From Devosia sp. (GTDB lineage: Bacteria; Pseudomonadota; Alphaproteobacteria; Rhizobiales; Devosiaceae), in assembly GCA_026126125.1 (NCBI GenBank), contig JAHCJW010000014.1, positions 1 to 39,404 on the forward strand: a DNA stretch of 39,404 bases, given 5' to 3'. The notes beneath the pieces are model-generated. The model made no database searches. It saw nothing but the letters and a program-made list of their open reading frames with translations, and was not told the DNA's origin. Positions 16,082 to 25,207 of the stretch are shown here, in pieces (positions within the stretch are counted from its first letter, which is position 1; each line of letters opens with the position of its first letter). The translations under genes and the position numbers were made by a program.

Positions 16082-18671
16082 GATTTCCCTGATTTTTCAG
16101 TGATTCCAGGGCGAGTTTTCCGGCCCCGCGCCGCTTCGGCTCCAGCGTGGGCAGGATACGGAAACCGGTCAGAATACGCGCGGCCACCTGCGGATTGACC
16201 TTGTCGATTTCCGCTACGGCCTCGCACACAAACCGGAAGCCGCTGCCATCTTCGCGGGCGAACTGGGCGGGATTGCTCATGACGAAACTGCCCAACAGAG
16301 AGCGAAGGCGGTTGGGATTGGTGCGGGGAAAGTCCGGTGCCGCGAGGATAGCTCGCATGCGCTCGATCACGCCATCGTCCGAAGCCTGCGCCGAGGCGAC
16401 CAGCCATTTGTCGAACACCAGCGGATCGCCGGAAAACCGCGTGCGGAAATCGCCCAGCAGGGCCGGCGCGTCCTTGGTCCAGTTGTGCGCCGAAATCGCC
16501 AGGGCCGCGTAGCGCTCGGTCATGTTGCCGGCATCGGCATAGAGCCGGGCGGCAAGATCGCCACCTTTTTCGCTGCCTTTGACCAGCAGCGCGAGCAAGG
16601 CGGAGCGCAGCGAGCGGCGTCCTGCCTGCCGCGCCTCGGGGCTATAGGTCTCGCTGATCGCCAGCGTCTCGTAGAGGTTCGCGAGTTTTTCCTCGATCGG
16701 TCCGACCAGCGCCAGGATCAGCGCTTTGCGAGCCCCGGCGACGGCATCGGGGTCGACATCCTTGCCGATCTGGCGGCCGATGACGGTTTCGTCCGGCAGG
16801 CCGATGGCCTGAGCCTTGAAGGCGTCGTCGAGGCTGGCGTCGTCCAGCGTGTCGATCAGCGCCTGGCGCAGGGCATCGACATCGGCTTGCTGCCAGGGCC
16901 GCCCCTGCGCCGCATCGGCCAGAAGCGTGGTCGCGACGGTCTGCAACGCATCCCAGCGATTGAACGGATCGGCATCGTGCCGGGCGAGGAACAGCAGATC
17001 GCTCTGGCTCAGGTCGGAGGAGAGCTTGACCGGCGCGGAAAAGCCTCGGAACAGCGAGGGCACTGGCTTGTTGGCCACCCCGTTGAAGGTGAGGGTCAGG
17101 CTCTCCTCGTCAAGCACGATAAGATCGTCCCGGACCGTGCCCCCCTCGACGCTGGTCCATCCCATGTCGCTGCCATTGGGGCCGAGCAGGCCAAAGCGGA
17201 CAGGAATGAGAAAGGGCGGCTTGTCGCTCTGGTTGGGGGTCGGGTCGGTTTTCTGCGCCAGCGTCAGGCGATAGGTCTGGCTTGCGGCGTCATAATCGCC
17301 GCTGGCCGTGACCTGCGGCGTGCCGGCGTGGGTATACCATTGGGCAAATTGCTCGAGGTCGACGCCATTGGCATCCTCGAACACGGCAAGGAAAGCCTCG
17401 ATGGTCGTGGCCTCGCCGTCATGGCGCTCGAAATAGAGGTCCATGCCCTTGCGGAACCCGGCTTCCCCCAGCATCGTCGCCAGCATCCGCACGACTTCCG
17501 CGCCCTTCTGGTAGACGGTGGTTGTATAGAAATTGTTGATCTCGCGATAGCGATCGGGGCGTGGCGGATGGGCGAGCGGCCCGCCATCCTCGGGGAACTG
17601 GCTGATGCGCAGATTTTCCACGTCGTGGATGCGCTGCACCGCGCGGCTGCGCTCGTCGGAGGAAAATTCCTGGTCGCGGTAAACCGTCAGCCCTTCCTTG
17701 AGGCAGAGCTGGAACCAGTCGCGGCAGGTGATACGGTTGCCGGTCCAATTGTGGAAATATTCATGCGCGATGACGCGCTCGATATTGGCATAATTGGCAT
17801 CGCTCGCCGTTTCGGGCAGCGCGAAGACCAGCTTGTCGTTGAAGATGTTGAGGCCCTTGTTCTCCATCGCGCCGAAATTGAAATCGGCAACGGCGACGAT
17901 GTTGAACACGTCGAGATCATATTCCAGCCCGAAGCGTTTCTCGTCCCACGCCATGGAACGCTTGAGGCTGTCCATGGCGTAGAAGCACTCGTTCTCCTTG
18001 CCATGGGTGCAGTAAATCGCCAGATCCACCTTGCGGCCGCTCGCCGTGGTAAAGCTGTCGGTGATCGATCCGAGGTCTCCGGCCACCAGAGCGAAAAGAT
18101 AGGCGGGCTTGGGGAAGGGGTCCTGCCAAACGGCATAGTGCAGGCCCTCGCCCGCTTCGCCCTTGTCGAGGAGATTGCCATTGGAGAGCAGCACCGGCGC
18201 GACGGCGCGCGGCGCGGTGATCCGCACCTTGAACGGCGCCAGAATGTCGGGGCGGTCGAGATAATAGGTGATGCGCCGGAACCCTTCCGGCTCGCACTGG
18301 GTGCACCAGGTGCCGCTGGAGCGATACAGCCCCATCAGCTTGGTATTGGTTTCCGGCTTCAGCAGCACTTCGGTTTCCAGCACGAAGCGGCGATGCGGCG
18401 GCTCGACCAGAACAAGCCCGGTTTCATCGGCGGCATAGGCCGACAGGACCAGCGGCGCCCCATCGATGGCAATGGAATGCAGGGTGATGTCGTCCCCGTC
18501 CAGCATGAGCGGCGTACCCGGCGCCGTGGCCTCCCGTGGCTCGATGGTCAACTGGGTCAGGACCCGCGTCACCTCCTCGGTGATCTTGAAGTCCATATCC
18601 ACCGACACGATCCGGTAGGGCGTGGGCTCATAATCCTTGAGATAGATGGTCTGCTCGGTCTCGGTGCGCAT
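16035..18671 (-). CDS. pepN: Aminopeptidase N (M1 metallopeptidase)
   Basis: An 878-aa zinc aminopeptidase that removes N-terminal residues from peptides in the cytoplasm. Motifs: GAMEN at 267-271, HEYFH at 303-307 with third zinc ligand Glu326 (HExxH-x18-E), and the catalytic-Tyr region NNFYTTTVYQKG; length fits proteobacterial PepN with its long C-terminal helical domain. Start ATG 18671 (MRTETEQTIYLKDY) is where homology begins; the frame is open to 18980 but that sequence is non-conserved. Transcribed away from the ABC exporter genes. Confidence 0.95.
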   Translation of the reverse strand: MRTETEQTIYLKDYEPTPYRIVSVDMDFKITEEVTRVLTQLTIEPREATAPGTPLMLDGDDITLHSIAIDGAPLVLSAYAADETGLVLVEPPHRRFVLETEVLLKPETNTKLMGLYRSSGTWCTQCEPEGFRRITYYLDRPDILAPFKVRITAPRAVAPVLLSNGNLLDKGEAGEGLHYAVWQDPFPKPAYLFALVAGDLGSITDSFTTASGRKVDLAIYCTHGKENECFYAMDSLKRSMAWDEKRFGLEYDLDVFNIVAVADFNFGAMENKGLNIFNDKLVFALPETASDANYANIERVIAHEYFHNWTGNRITCRDWFQLCLKEGLTVYRDQEFSSDERSRAVQRIHDVENLRISQFPEDGGPLAHPPRPDRYREINNFYTTTVYQKGAEVVRMLATMLGEAGFRKGMDLYFERHDGEATTIEAFLAVFEDANGVDLEQFAQWYTHAGTPQVTASGDYDAASQTYRLTLAQKTDPTPNQSDKPPFLIPVRFGLLGPNGSDMGWTSVEGGTVRDDLIVLDEESLTLTFNGVANKPVPSLFRGFSAPVKLSSDLSQSDLLFLARHDADPFNRWDALQTVATTLLADAAQGRPWQQADVDALRQALIDTLDDASLDDAFKAQAIGLPDETVIGRQIGKDVDPDAVAGARKALILALVGPIEEKLANLYETLAISETYSPEARQAGRRSLRSALLALLVKGSEKGGDLAARLYADAGNMTERYAALAISAHNWTKDAPALLGDFRTRFSGDPLVFDKWLVASAQASDDGVIERMRAILAAPDFPRTNPNRLRSLLGSFVMSNPAQFAREDGSGFRFVCEAVAEIDKVNPQVAARILTGFRILPTLEPKRRGAGKLALESLKNQGNLSRNTADILDRILAA

Positions 18672-18994
18672 CACGCGGTCCAATTGTAACGTTATTTCTG
18701 ACAAACGACTGTGGCTGTCCGGTAACAGCCGACTCCAGTCATTTGTGTATGTTAACGGGCTTCGAGCTGCATAGCATCTCTCTTCGCTGCCAATTGGGAC
18801 GGTATTGCGGAAAGAAGCCGGTGCAGCCGTCTCTGCGTTGCTCCTCTGCGCCGTTGCGAGCGTATCGAGCGCGGTTTTTAAAATTTCCGGTTGGTTGCCA
18901 TGTCGGCCCCGCGCCTGCTGACTGCAGATGTCACTGCGTTCGCACAAGGCTTCGGCCAGGCTGAAGAAACACCCGGACATGAACGGTACGAAGA
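18672..18994. promoter_or_regulatory. 323-bp divergent intergenic region, pepN / ABC exporter
   Basis: No convincing gene. It must contain promoters for both directions. Seen: palindrome TAACGTTA (18687-18694), and a hairpin GGCTGT (18713-18718) / ACAGCC (18725-18730) flanked by ACTG/CAGT, located about 42-60 bp upstream of the pepN start. CCAATTG occurs at both 18680 and about 18790. None can be tied to a named regulator. Confidence 0.4.
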
Positions 18995-20845
18995 ATGCTG
19001 AGCTGGTTTGAAAAGCGGCTGAACGCCTATCCCCTGGACGAGCCGGGCGAGCCCCCCAAGGGTCTGCTCGCCTTTTGCCTGCATTACAGCCATGGCGCCA
19101 AGAAATGGCTGGCGGCGATGACCTTTCTCGGTGCCGCCATCGCCCTGCTCGAAATCGCGCTGTTCGGCTTCATGGGCTCGATCGTCGACTGGCTGAGCGG
19201 CGCCAATCCGGAAACCTTCCTTTCTCAGGAAGGCTGGAAACTGGCCGGCATGGGCGCGGTGCTGCTTCTCGTCATTCCGGCCTTGCAGATCGTCGATGCG
19301 ATGATCATCCACCAGACCCTGCTCGGCAATCTGCCGCAACGCATCCGCTGGATGGCGCATCGCTATCTCATCCGGCAGTCGATGAGCTATTTCCAGGACG
19401 AATTTGCCGGCCGCATCGGCGCCAAGCTGATGCAGACCGCTCTCGCCGTGCGCGAGGTGGTGATGAAGCTGCTCGACGTGACCGTCTATGTGATCGTCTA
19501 TTTCGTCGGTGCCGTGGTGCTGGCGGCGATGAGCGATCTGTGGCTGGCGGTGCCGTTCATCGTCTGGCTCGTCGCCTATGTGGCGCTCTTGCGCTATTTC
19601 ATTCCTCGTTTGGGCAAGATCTCCGAGGCTCAGGCCGATGCGCGCTCGATGATGACCGGCCGGATCGTGGACAGCTACACCAATATTGCCACGGTCAAGC
19701 TGTTCTCCCATTCGCGCCGCGAGGAATCCTATGCCCGCGAAGCGATGGACGGCTTTCTCGACACCGTCTACCGGCAGATGCGCATGGTGACGATGCTGCA
19801 GAGCATCATCACCTTCATGAACTGTGCGCTGCTCTTTGCCGTTTTCGCGGTCGGCATCGGCCAATGGCTCAACGGCAATATGACCCCCGGCGCTATCGCG
19901 GTGGCGGCGGCGCTGGTGCTGCGGTTCCAGGGCATGAGCCAATGGGTCATGTGGGAAATGTCGGCTCTGTTCGAAAATATCGGCGTGGTGCGCGACGGCA
20001 TCTCCTCGATTTCGCTGCCGCGCGTGGTGGCCGACAAGGCCGAGGCCAAGCCGATCGGCGCGGTTTCCGGCGATATCCGTTTCGACAAGGTTTCGTTCCA
20101 TTACGGCAAATCGTCCGGCGTCATCGAGGGGCTGGATCTGCATATCCGCCCCGGCGAGAAGATCGGCCTTGTCGGCCGCTCCGGCGCGGGCAAGTCGACG
20201 ATCGTCAACCTGCTGCTGCGCTTTTACGACCGGCAGGGCGGCAGGATATTGGTCGATGGCCAGGACATCGCCGAGGTGCAGCAGGACAGCCTGCGCGCCA
20301 ATGTCGGCGTCGTGACCCAGGACACGTCCCTCCTGCATCGTTCGGTGCGCGAAAACATCGTTTATGGCCGCCCCGAGGCCAGCGAAGAACAGATGATCGA
20401 GGCGGCAAAGCTCGCCGAGGCGCATGAATTCATTCTCGGGCTCACCGATCCCAAGGGGCGCAAGGGCTACGACGCCCATGTGGGCGAGCGGGGGGTGAAG
20501 CTCTCGGGCGGCCAGCGTCAGCGCATCGCGATCGCGCGCGTGCTGCTCAAGAATGCACCGATCCTGGTGCTGGACGAAGCGACCTCCGCTCTCGACAGCG
20601 AGGTGGAGGCGGCCATCCAGAGCCAGTTGCAAATGCTCATGCACGGCAAGACGGTGATCGCCATTGCCCATCGTCTCTCCACCATCGCCATGATGGATCG
20701 GCTGGTGGTGCTGGATAAAGGCCGGATCGTTGAACAGGGAACCCATGCCGAACTCGTCGATAGCGGCGGCATCTACAGTCAGTTGTGGAGCCGCCAGTCG
20801 GGCGGCTTCATCGACGCCGACCAACCCGAGGAAGCGGCGCAATAG
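18995..20845 (+). CDS. ABC exporter, fused permease-ATPase (first of pair)
   Basis: A 616-aa half-transporter: type-1 exporter membrane domain with about six transmembrane helices (40-330) and a C-terminal ATPase with Walker A GRSGAGKS (394-401), signature LSGGQ (503-507) and Walker B ILVLDE (523-528), so the site looks catalytically complete. The start ATG 18995 has only a weak Shine-Dalgarno. A paralogue follows at 21084. The pair may form a heterodimer or two homodimers. Substrate unknown; resembles multidrug/lipid exporters of the MsbA/BmrCD kind. Confidence 0.92.
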   Translation: MLSWFEKRLNAYPLDEPGEPPKGLLAFCLHYSHGAKKWLAAMTFLGAAIALLEIALFGFMGSIVDWLSGANPETFLSQEGWKLAGMGAVLLLVIPALQIVDAMIIHQTLLGNLPQRIRWMAHRYLIRQSMSYFQDEFAGRIGAKLMQTALAVREVVMKLLDVTVYVIVYFVGAVVLAAMSDLWLAVPFIVWLVAYVALLRYFIPRLGKISEAQADARSMMTGRIVDSYTNIATVKLFSHSRREESYAREAMDGFLDTVYRQMRMVTMLQSIITFMNCALLFAVFAVGIGQWLNGNMTPGAIAVAAALVLRFQGMSQWVMWEMSALFENIGVVRDGISSISLPRVVADKAEAKPIGAVSGDIRFDKVSFHYGKSSGVIEGLDLHIRPGEKIGLVGRSGAGKSTIVNLLLRFYDRQGGRILVDGQDIAEVQQDSLRANVGVVTQDTSLLHRSVRENIVYGRPEASEEQMIEAAKLAEAHEFILGLTDPKGRKGYDAHVGERGVKLSGGQRQRIAIARVLLKNAPILVLDEATSALDSEVEAAIQSQLQMLMHGKTVIAIAHRLSTIAMMDRLVVLDKGRIVEQGTHAELVDSGGIYSQLWSRQSGGFIDADQPEEAAQ

Positions 20846-20859
20846 TTTTTCATACCCGG

Positions 20860-20904
20860 CCTCATGGTTTTCCATGAGGTCGCTCCTGGCTCGATTGTGA
20901 GCCA
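20860..20904 (+). promoter_or_regulatory. Two tandem hairpins between the ABC exporter genes
   Basis: Hairpin 1: CCTCATGG (20860-20867), loop TTTT, CCATGAGG (20872-20879). Hairpin 2: TGGCTC (20887-20892), loop GATTGT, GAGCCA (20899-20904). Both are perfect. Neither is followed by a T-run, so they look like processing or regulatory hairpins more than terminators. They are followed by an SD-led small ORF. Confidence 0.6.
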
Positions 20905-20941
20905 TCGATCAAAGCGAGCTACCCAACCAAGGAGGACCCCG

Positions 20942-21037
20942 ATGGGTGACATCATGATGAATAGAGCCAACGGCAACCCAAATCCCGTCCTGGGCGCCAG
21001 CATGCAATCCAAACCCATTGACCGTCACCGAACCTGA
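20942..21037 (+). CDS. Small ORF (31 aa), possible leader peptide
   Basis: ATG 20942 is preceded by AAGGAGGACCCCG, a near-perfect Shine-Dalgarno at correct spacing, the best in this part of the window. The product is MGDIMMNRANGNPNPVLGAS followed by 11 residues and a TGA at 21037, 46 bp before the second exporter gene. No membrane segment. It could be a leader peptide whose translation controls the downstream exporter, or a small free-standing protein. No homologue is known to me. Confidence 0.45.
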   Translation: MGDIMMNRANGNPNPVLGASMQSKPIDRHRT

Positions 21038-21083
21038 TCCGGACCTCTATCCGTCAGGCGCGGCTCATCTTTAAGAGCAAGAA

Positions 21084-22937
21084 ATGTTCAACCGCGTCAT
21101 CGATTTCTTCGACCATCTCTATTCTCCCGTGGCCCTGGCCAAAAACCGTCAGCCGCCCATGGGGCTTAAACCCTTCGTTTCCTATTTCGTCGGCCAGTTC
21201 AGGGCTGCCTTCGCCTTCCGCATTGGCCTTGTGGCCATCGGCTCTGTCGCCGACGCGCTCATGCCGGTCTTTGTCGGCCTGATCGTGGGCATGTTGGCCA
21301 CCAATCCGGGCGAAATCTTCGACCAGCACAGCCAGACCCTGCTCTGGATGATTTTCGTCGTCGTCATCGTGCGGCCGCTGACCTTCCTCCTCGACACTCT
21401 GATCCGCAACCATGCCATCGTGCCCAATCTGGTGGATCTGATCCGCTGGCAAAGCCATTGGCACGTCATCCGCCAAAGCTGGACCTTCTTTCAGAACGAT
21501 TTTGCCGGCCGTATCGCCAACAAGATCATCCAGGCCGGCGAGGCGGTGGAAATCGGGGTCAATCTCACCATCGATGCGGCGTGGTATGCGCTCGTCTTCG
21601 TCGTGGTCGCCATCGTGGTTCTGGCTCAGCTCGACCCGGTTCTGCTGGTGCCGATCGGGGTGTGGCTGTTGCTCTATGCAATCTTGTTCACCATCACCAT
21701 GCCGCTCATTGCCCGTTACTCCGAGGAACTGTCGGAGAGTAAATCGGTGATGACCGGCCGGATCGTGGACAGCTATACCAATATCCAAACCCTCAAGACC
21801 TTCGCCACCGGCGGTCACGAGGACCAATATGTGTCCGATAGCGTGATGGATCACGCCCTCAGCTTCCGCAAGCTGATGCGGGTGTTCACCTATATGTGGT
21901 CCATCCTGTTCCTGCTCAATGCGGGCCTCGTCGTCTCCGTCACCTGGCTGGCGCTTGCCGGCTGGAACAACGGCAATCTGACGGCGGCGGCGGTGGCGAC
22001 CGCCGTCCCCTTCGCCCTGCAGATCATGAACATGAGCGGTTGGATCCTTGAGATCGGCTCCAATATCTTCCGCCAGATCGGCACGACGCGGGACTCGATG
22101 GATACCATCGCCCAACCCTTGACCATGCTGGATGCGCCCGAAGCCCAGCCGCTGGCGGTGAAAGCCGGCGCGCTGATCTACGACAATGTCAGCTTCAACT
22201 ATTGGCGCGGCACGGACGGCAGCGTCATCGACGGCTTCAGCCTTGCAGTGGCGCCCGGAGAGAAGATCGGCCTTGTCGGCCGCTCCGGTTCAGGCAAGTC
22301 GACCCTGGTCAATCTGGCATTGCGCATGTTCGATGTGCAGGAGGGTGCCATCCGCATCGATGGGCTTGATGTCCGCTCGGTCACGCAGGAGAGCCTGCGG
22401 GCGGCTATCGGCCTGGTCAGCCAGGATACCTCGCTGCTGCATCGCTCGGTTCGCGAGAACCTCAAATATGGCCGGCACGAGGCCAGCGACGAGGCGATGA
22501 TCCGGGCCGCCGAACAGGCCAAGGTGCACGACGTGATCATGACCCTTTCCGACCCGCAGGGGCGGCGGGGCTATGACGCCCATGTCGGCGAGCGGGGGGT
22601 GAAGCTGTCGGGTGGTCAGCGCCAGCGCATCGCGATCGCGCGGGTGCTTTTGAAGAATGCACCCATCCTGGTGCTGGACGAAGCGACCTCCGCCCTCGAC
22701 AGCGAGGTCGAGGCGGCCATTCAGGAGCAGCTGACCTCGCTCATGCAAGGCAAGACGGTGATCGCCATCGCCCATCGCCTCTCTACCATCGCTGCCATGG
22801 ATCGCCTGGTCGTGCTCGAGCGCGGCAGGATCGTTGAAGAGGGGACGCATGCCCAATTGCTCGCCATGGGTGGCCATTACGCCATGCTCTGGGAGCGGCA
22901 ATCCGGCGGCTTCCTCGATCTTGAAGCAAATCAATGA
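21084..22937 (+). CDS. ABC exporter, fused permease-ATPase (second of pair)
   Basis: A 617-aa half-transporter with about six transmembrane helices (45-330) and an ATPase domain with Walker A GRSGSGKS (399-406), LSGGQ and ILVLDE motifs intact. It shares MTGRIVDSYTNI and a long identical stretch around the LSGGQ and Walker B motifs with its upstream neighbour, and is probably its partner or duplicate. Start ATG 21084 has AAGAGCAAGAA before it. It ends 42 bp from a convergent EAL gene with a hairpin between. Substrate not predictable. Confidence 0.92.
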   Translation: MFNRVIDFFDHLYSPVALAKNRQPPMGLKPFVSYFVGQFRAAFAFRIGLVAIGSVADALMPVFVGLIVGMLATNPGEIFDQHSQTLLWMIFVVVIVRPLTFLLDTLIRNHAIVPNLVDLIRWQSHWHVIRQSWTFFQNDFAGRIANKIIQAGEAVEIGVNLTIDAAWYALVFVVVAIVVLAQLDPVLLVPIGVWLLLYAILFTITMPLIARYSEELSESKSVMTGRIVDSYTNIQTLKTFATGGHEDQYVSDSVMDHALSFRKLMRVFTYMWSILFLLNAGLVVSVTWLALAGWNNGNLTAAAVATAVPFALQIMNMSGWILEIGSNIFRQIGTTRDSMDTIAQPLTMLDAPEAQPLAVKAGALIYDNVSFNYWRGTDGSVIDGFSLAVAPGEKIGLVGRSGSGKSTLVNLALRMFDVQEGAIRIDGLDVRSVTQESLRAAIGLVSQDTSLLHRSVRENLKYGRHEASDEAMIRAAEQAKVHDVIMTLSDPQGRRGYDAHVGERGVKLSGGQRQRIAIARVLLKNAPILVLDEATSALDSEVEAAIQEQLTSLMQGKTVIAIAHRLSTIAAMDRLVVLERGRIVEEGTHAQLLAMGGHYAMLWERQSGGFLDLEANQ

Positions 22938-22940
22938 CTG

Positions 22941-22975
22941 GATCGGCGGCGGAGCCTTTGGTTCTGCCGCCGATC
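22941..22975. terminator. Hairpin between convergent ABC exporter and EAL gene
   Basis: GATCGGCGGC (22941-22950) pairs perfectly with GCCGCCGATC (22966-22975) around 15 nt. It lies just between two convergent stop codons, so a bidirectional terminator is likely, though it lacks a U-run. Confidence 0.6.
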
Positions 22976-22979
22976 GCTA

Positions 22980-24965
22980 TCAGCCCACCGCCTCGAGCAG
23001 GCAGTTGTCCTCGATCCGCCGGTCGCGCGCATATTCGCGCCGCAGGTAGTCATCGACCTTGTCGACGGCCATGGGGCGGCCGAACAGATAGCCCTGCATC
23101 ACCGATCCACCCAAATCGACCAGAGCTTCGAGCTGTTCCTCGGTTTCGACGCCTTCGAACACGCAGGACATGCCCAGGTTCCGGCACAGGTCGAGCACGG
23201 TCTTGACGATGGCGCGGCTGGTGACGTCGCATGTGACCTCGGCGACGAAACTTCGATCGATCTTGATGCGATGGAGCGGCAGGCGCTGCACATGGGTCAG
23301 GCTGGAATGGCCGGTGCCGAAATCGTCGAGCGAGATGCGTGCACCCAAGGCGAGCAGCACCAGCAAGGCGTCATTGGCCTGATTGAGGTCGCGCACCACA
23401 GCCGTCTCCGTGATTTCGAAGTCGATGCGGCAGGGCTTTGGCGCGGCCCCGATCTGGGCGGCGATAGCCTCGATGGTGGTGGTGGAGCCAATGTCGTTGG
23501 CCGAGAGATTGACGGAGACGCGAATGGAGGAGGGCAGGGTCCGGCAGACAAGCAGGGCCTTGCGCAACACCGTCTGGGTAATCTTGTTGATGCAGCCGGT
23601 TCGCTCCGCCATGGGAATGAATTCGGCGGGCGAGACTTCGCCCAAAAGCGGGCTGCGCCAGCGCGCCAGAACCTCGAAGCCGGTCGTTGCCCGCAGCGTC
23701 ATGTCATATTGAGGCTGCAAAAGAATATAGATTTCCGAGTCGAAGTCGGCGGTATGGAGCAGGTGCTCCATGCGCCGCACCTTGTCGATTTCCTGGGAAT
23801 GGTCCTTGGAAAAGACCACGGCCGTGCCGCGGACTTCCCTTTTGGCAAAGGAGGTCGCGTAGTCGGCGCGGTCGAAAAGGCTGTCCGCGGTATCGCCGGG
23901 GCGCGACGAGGCCAGACCGGCAGACGCCGTCAGGCGCACATTGCCGCCCGGAAGCTCAAAAAATTGCTTGATCGACTGGCACATCGCGTCGCCATAGCGC
24001 GCCAGGGTCTCGTCGTCGGCAGGGCTTGGAATGATCAGGATGAAGCCGCTGCCATCGGTGCGGGCAAGAAACATGTCGGGTCGTTTCAACGCCTTGAGCC
24101 GATGCGCGGCCTCGATGATGACCCGGTCGCCACAGATCTGGCCGAAGATCTCGTTCACCGATTTGAACCCGTCGAGATCGATCCGGGCCACGCCCACCAT
24201 CTCGCCGGACTTGTCGGCGTGGGCGAGGGCAAGATTGAGATGCCGCTCAAAGCTGCGCCGGTTGGGCAATCCGGTCAGAGTGTCCATATTGGCCAGGCGA
24301 TGATTTTCTTCCAGCAGGCGCTGGGTTTCGCTCTGCCGGCGCGCCATTTCGCTGCGCGAGGCGACGAGAGCGGCAAAATCGCGATTATTGATCAGCAGGA
24401 TCACCGTCAGCGCCGCGATCACCAGCGTCATGTTGAGCGCGATGGCGAGGAACGTCGATTGATCCGCCATGCCGAAAAAGGCGGTGAACGGCAACAGCAC
24501 GCACAGCCCCACGCTCAAGGCGGCCCGGCGCACATGCATCAGGCAGAACATCACCCCGATCGTGGTGACGCCCATATAGAAGGCGATTTGCGATTGCTGG
24601 AAGGGATCGCCGAAAGGATAGAGACTGAGAGCCCAGGCCGTGAAGCCGACGGCAATGCCTGGGCCAAGCCAGATCATGGTGCGAAGATCGCGGCGAGCCT
24701 TTTCGATATTCATTTCCGCATTGCGGTTGCGCCACCACATCGCCACGCGCAAGGCGCAGACAATGGCCAGGGCCGCCGGAATGAAGATGGTCAGTTCCCA
24801 AGGAGCGGATGAGATATGGGTTGCCGCCAGGATCACCGTATTGGAAACGAGCATGAGATAGAGCAGCGGCACCTGCCGGCTGAGCGCCCGCCACTGCGCC
24901 AGAGTCAATTCCTGGGAGGAAGGTGGCTCGGAAAATATGTGGCTTGCTCGGCGAAATACAGACAT
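22980..24965 (-). CDS. Membrane EAL-domain c-di-GMP phosphodiesterase with degenerate GGDEF
   Basis: A 661-aa protein: about six transmembrane helices (35-195), a coiled stretch, a GGDEF-type domain (226-388) whose active-site motif reads DGSGF (304-308) in place of GGDEF, and an EAL domain (400-640). EAL residues are kept: EVL (431-433), Asn487, DDFGTG (547-552), Lys568, Glu604, Glu607 and Gln624. It therefore probably hydrolyses c-di-GMP but cannot make it. Start ATG 24965 follows GAAGGGC; a GTG at 24980 is less likely. Membrane-anchored, monocistronic and convergent with the ABC genes. The signal sensed is unknown. Confidence 0.9.
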   Translation of the reverse strand: MSVFRRASHIFSEPPSSQELTLAQWRALSRQVPLLYLMLVSNTVILAATHISSAPWELTIFIPAALAIVCALRVAMWWRNRNAEMNIEKARRDLRTMIWLGPGIAVGFTAWALSLYPFGDPFQQSQIAFYMGVTTIGVMFCLMHVRRAALSVGLCVLLPFTAFFGMADQSTFLAIALNMTLVIAALTVILLINNRDFAALVASRSEMARRQSETQRLLEENHRLANMDTLTGLPNRRSFERHLNLALAHADKSGEMVGVARIDLDGFKSVNEIFGQICGDRVIIEAAHRLKALKRPDMFLARTDGSGFILIIPSPADDETLARYGDAMCQSIKQFFELPGGNVRLTASAGLASSRPGDTADSLFDRADYATSFAKREVRGTAVVFSKDHSQEIDKVRRMEHLLHTADFDSEIYILLQPQYDMTLRATTGFEVLARWRSPLLGEVSPAEFIPMAERTGCINKITQTVLRKALLVCRTLPSSIRVSVNLSANDIGSTTTIEAIAAQIGAAPKPCRIDFEITETAVVRDLNQANDALLVLLALGARISLDDFGTGHSSLTHVQRLPLHRIKIDRSFVAEVTCDVTSRAIVKTVLDLCRNLGMSCVFEGVETEEQLEALVDLGGSVMQGYLFGRPMAVDKVDDYLRREYARDRRIEDNCLLEAVG

Positions 24966-25136
24966 GGTTTTGCCCTTCACCGGTCGAGCCTATCCGCACA
25001 ATTCCTAACAGATGTGTAAATCGGTCTTCGAATACTGCCGCTATCGCGGCTTTCAAAAATAGCAACGATGCAAAAGCGCGAAATACCCTCCGGCGCCTGT
25101 TGGAGGCGCCTTCGGTTCAGGCTAAAAGCGGCTCAT

Positions 25137-25148
25137 GAAATCGATTTC
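25137..25148. promoter_or_regulatory. LacI-type operator-like palindrome upstream of beta-mannosidase
   Basis: GAAATCGATTTC is a perfect 12-bp palindrome with a central CG, like LacI-family operators, 60 bp upstream of the beta-mannosidase start. No LacI-type gene lies adjacent; the only one in the window is 24 kb away. Confidence 0.4.
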
Positions 25149-25207
25149 GCTTCGTGCATGAGGCGGTTTCCGGCGGGCAAGGAGGCGCCGCCGGTGGAGG
25201 AGTTATT

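Noticed and set aside
16485-18689. 734-aa + strand open frame
   Set aside because: Lies exactly opposite pepN, whose zinc and GAMEN motifs are intact; composition is that of an antisense frame.
18878-20905. 675-aa minus-strand open frame
   Set aside because: Antisense of the first ABC exporter, rich in His/Asp/Arg with no recognisable domain.
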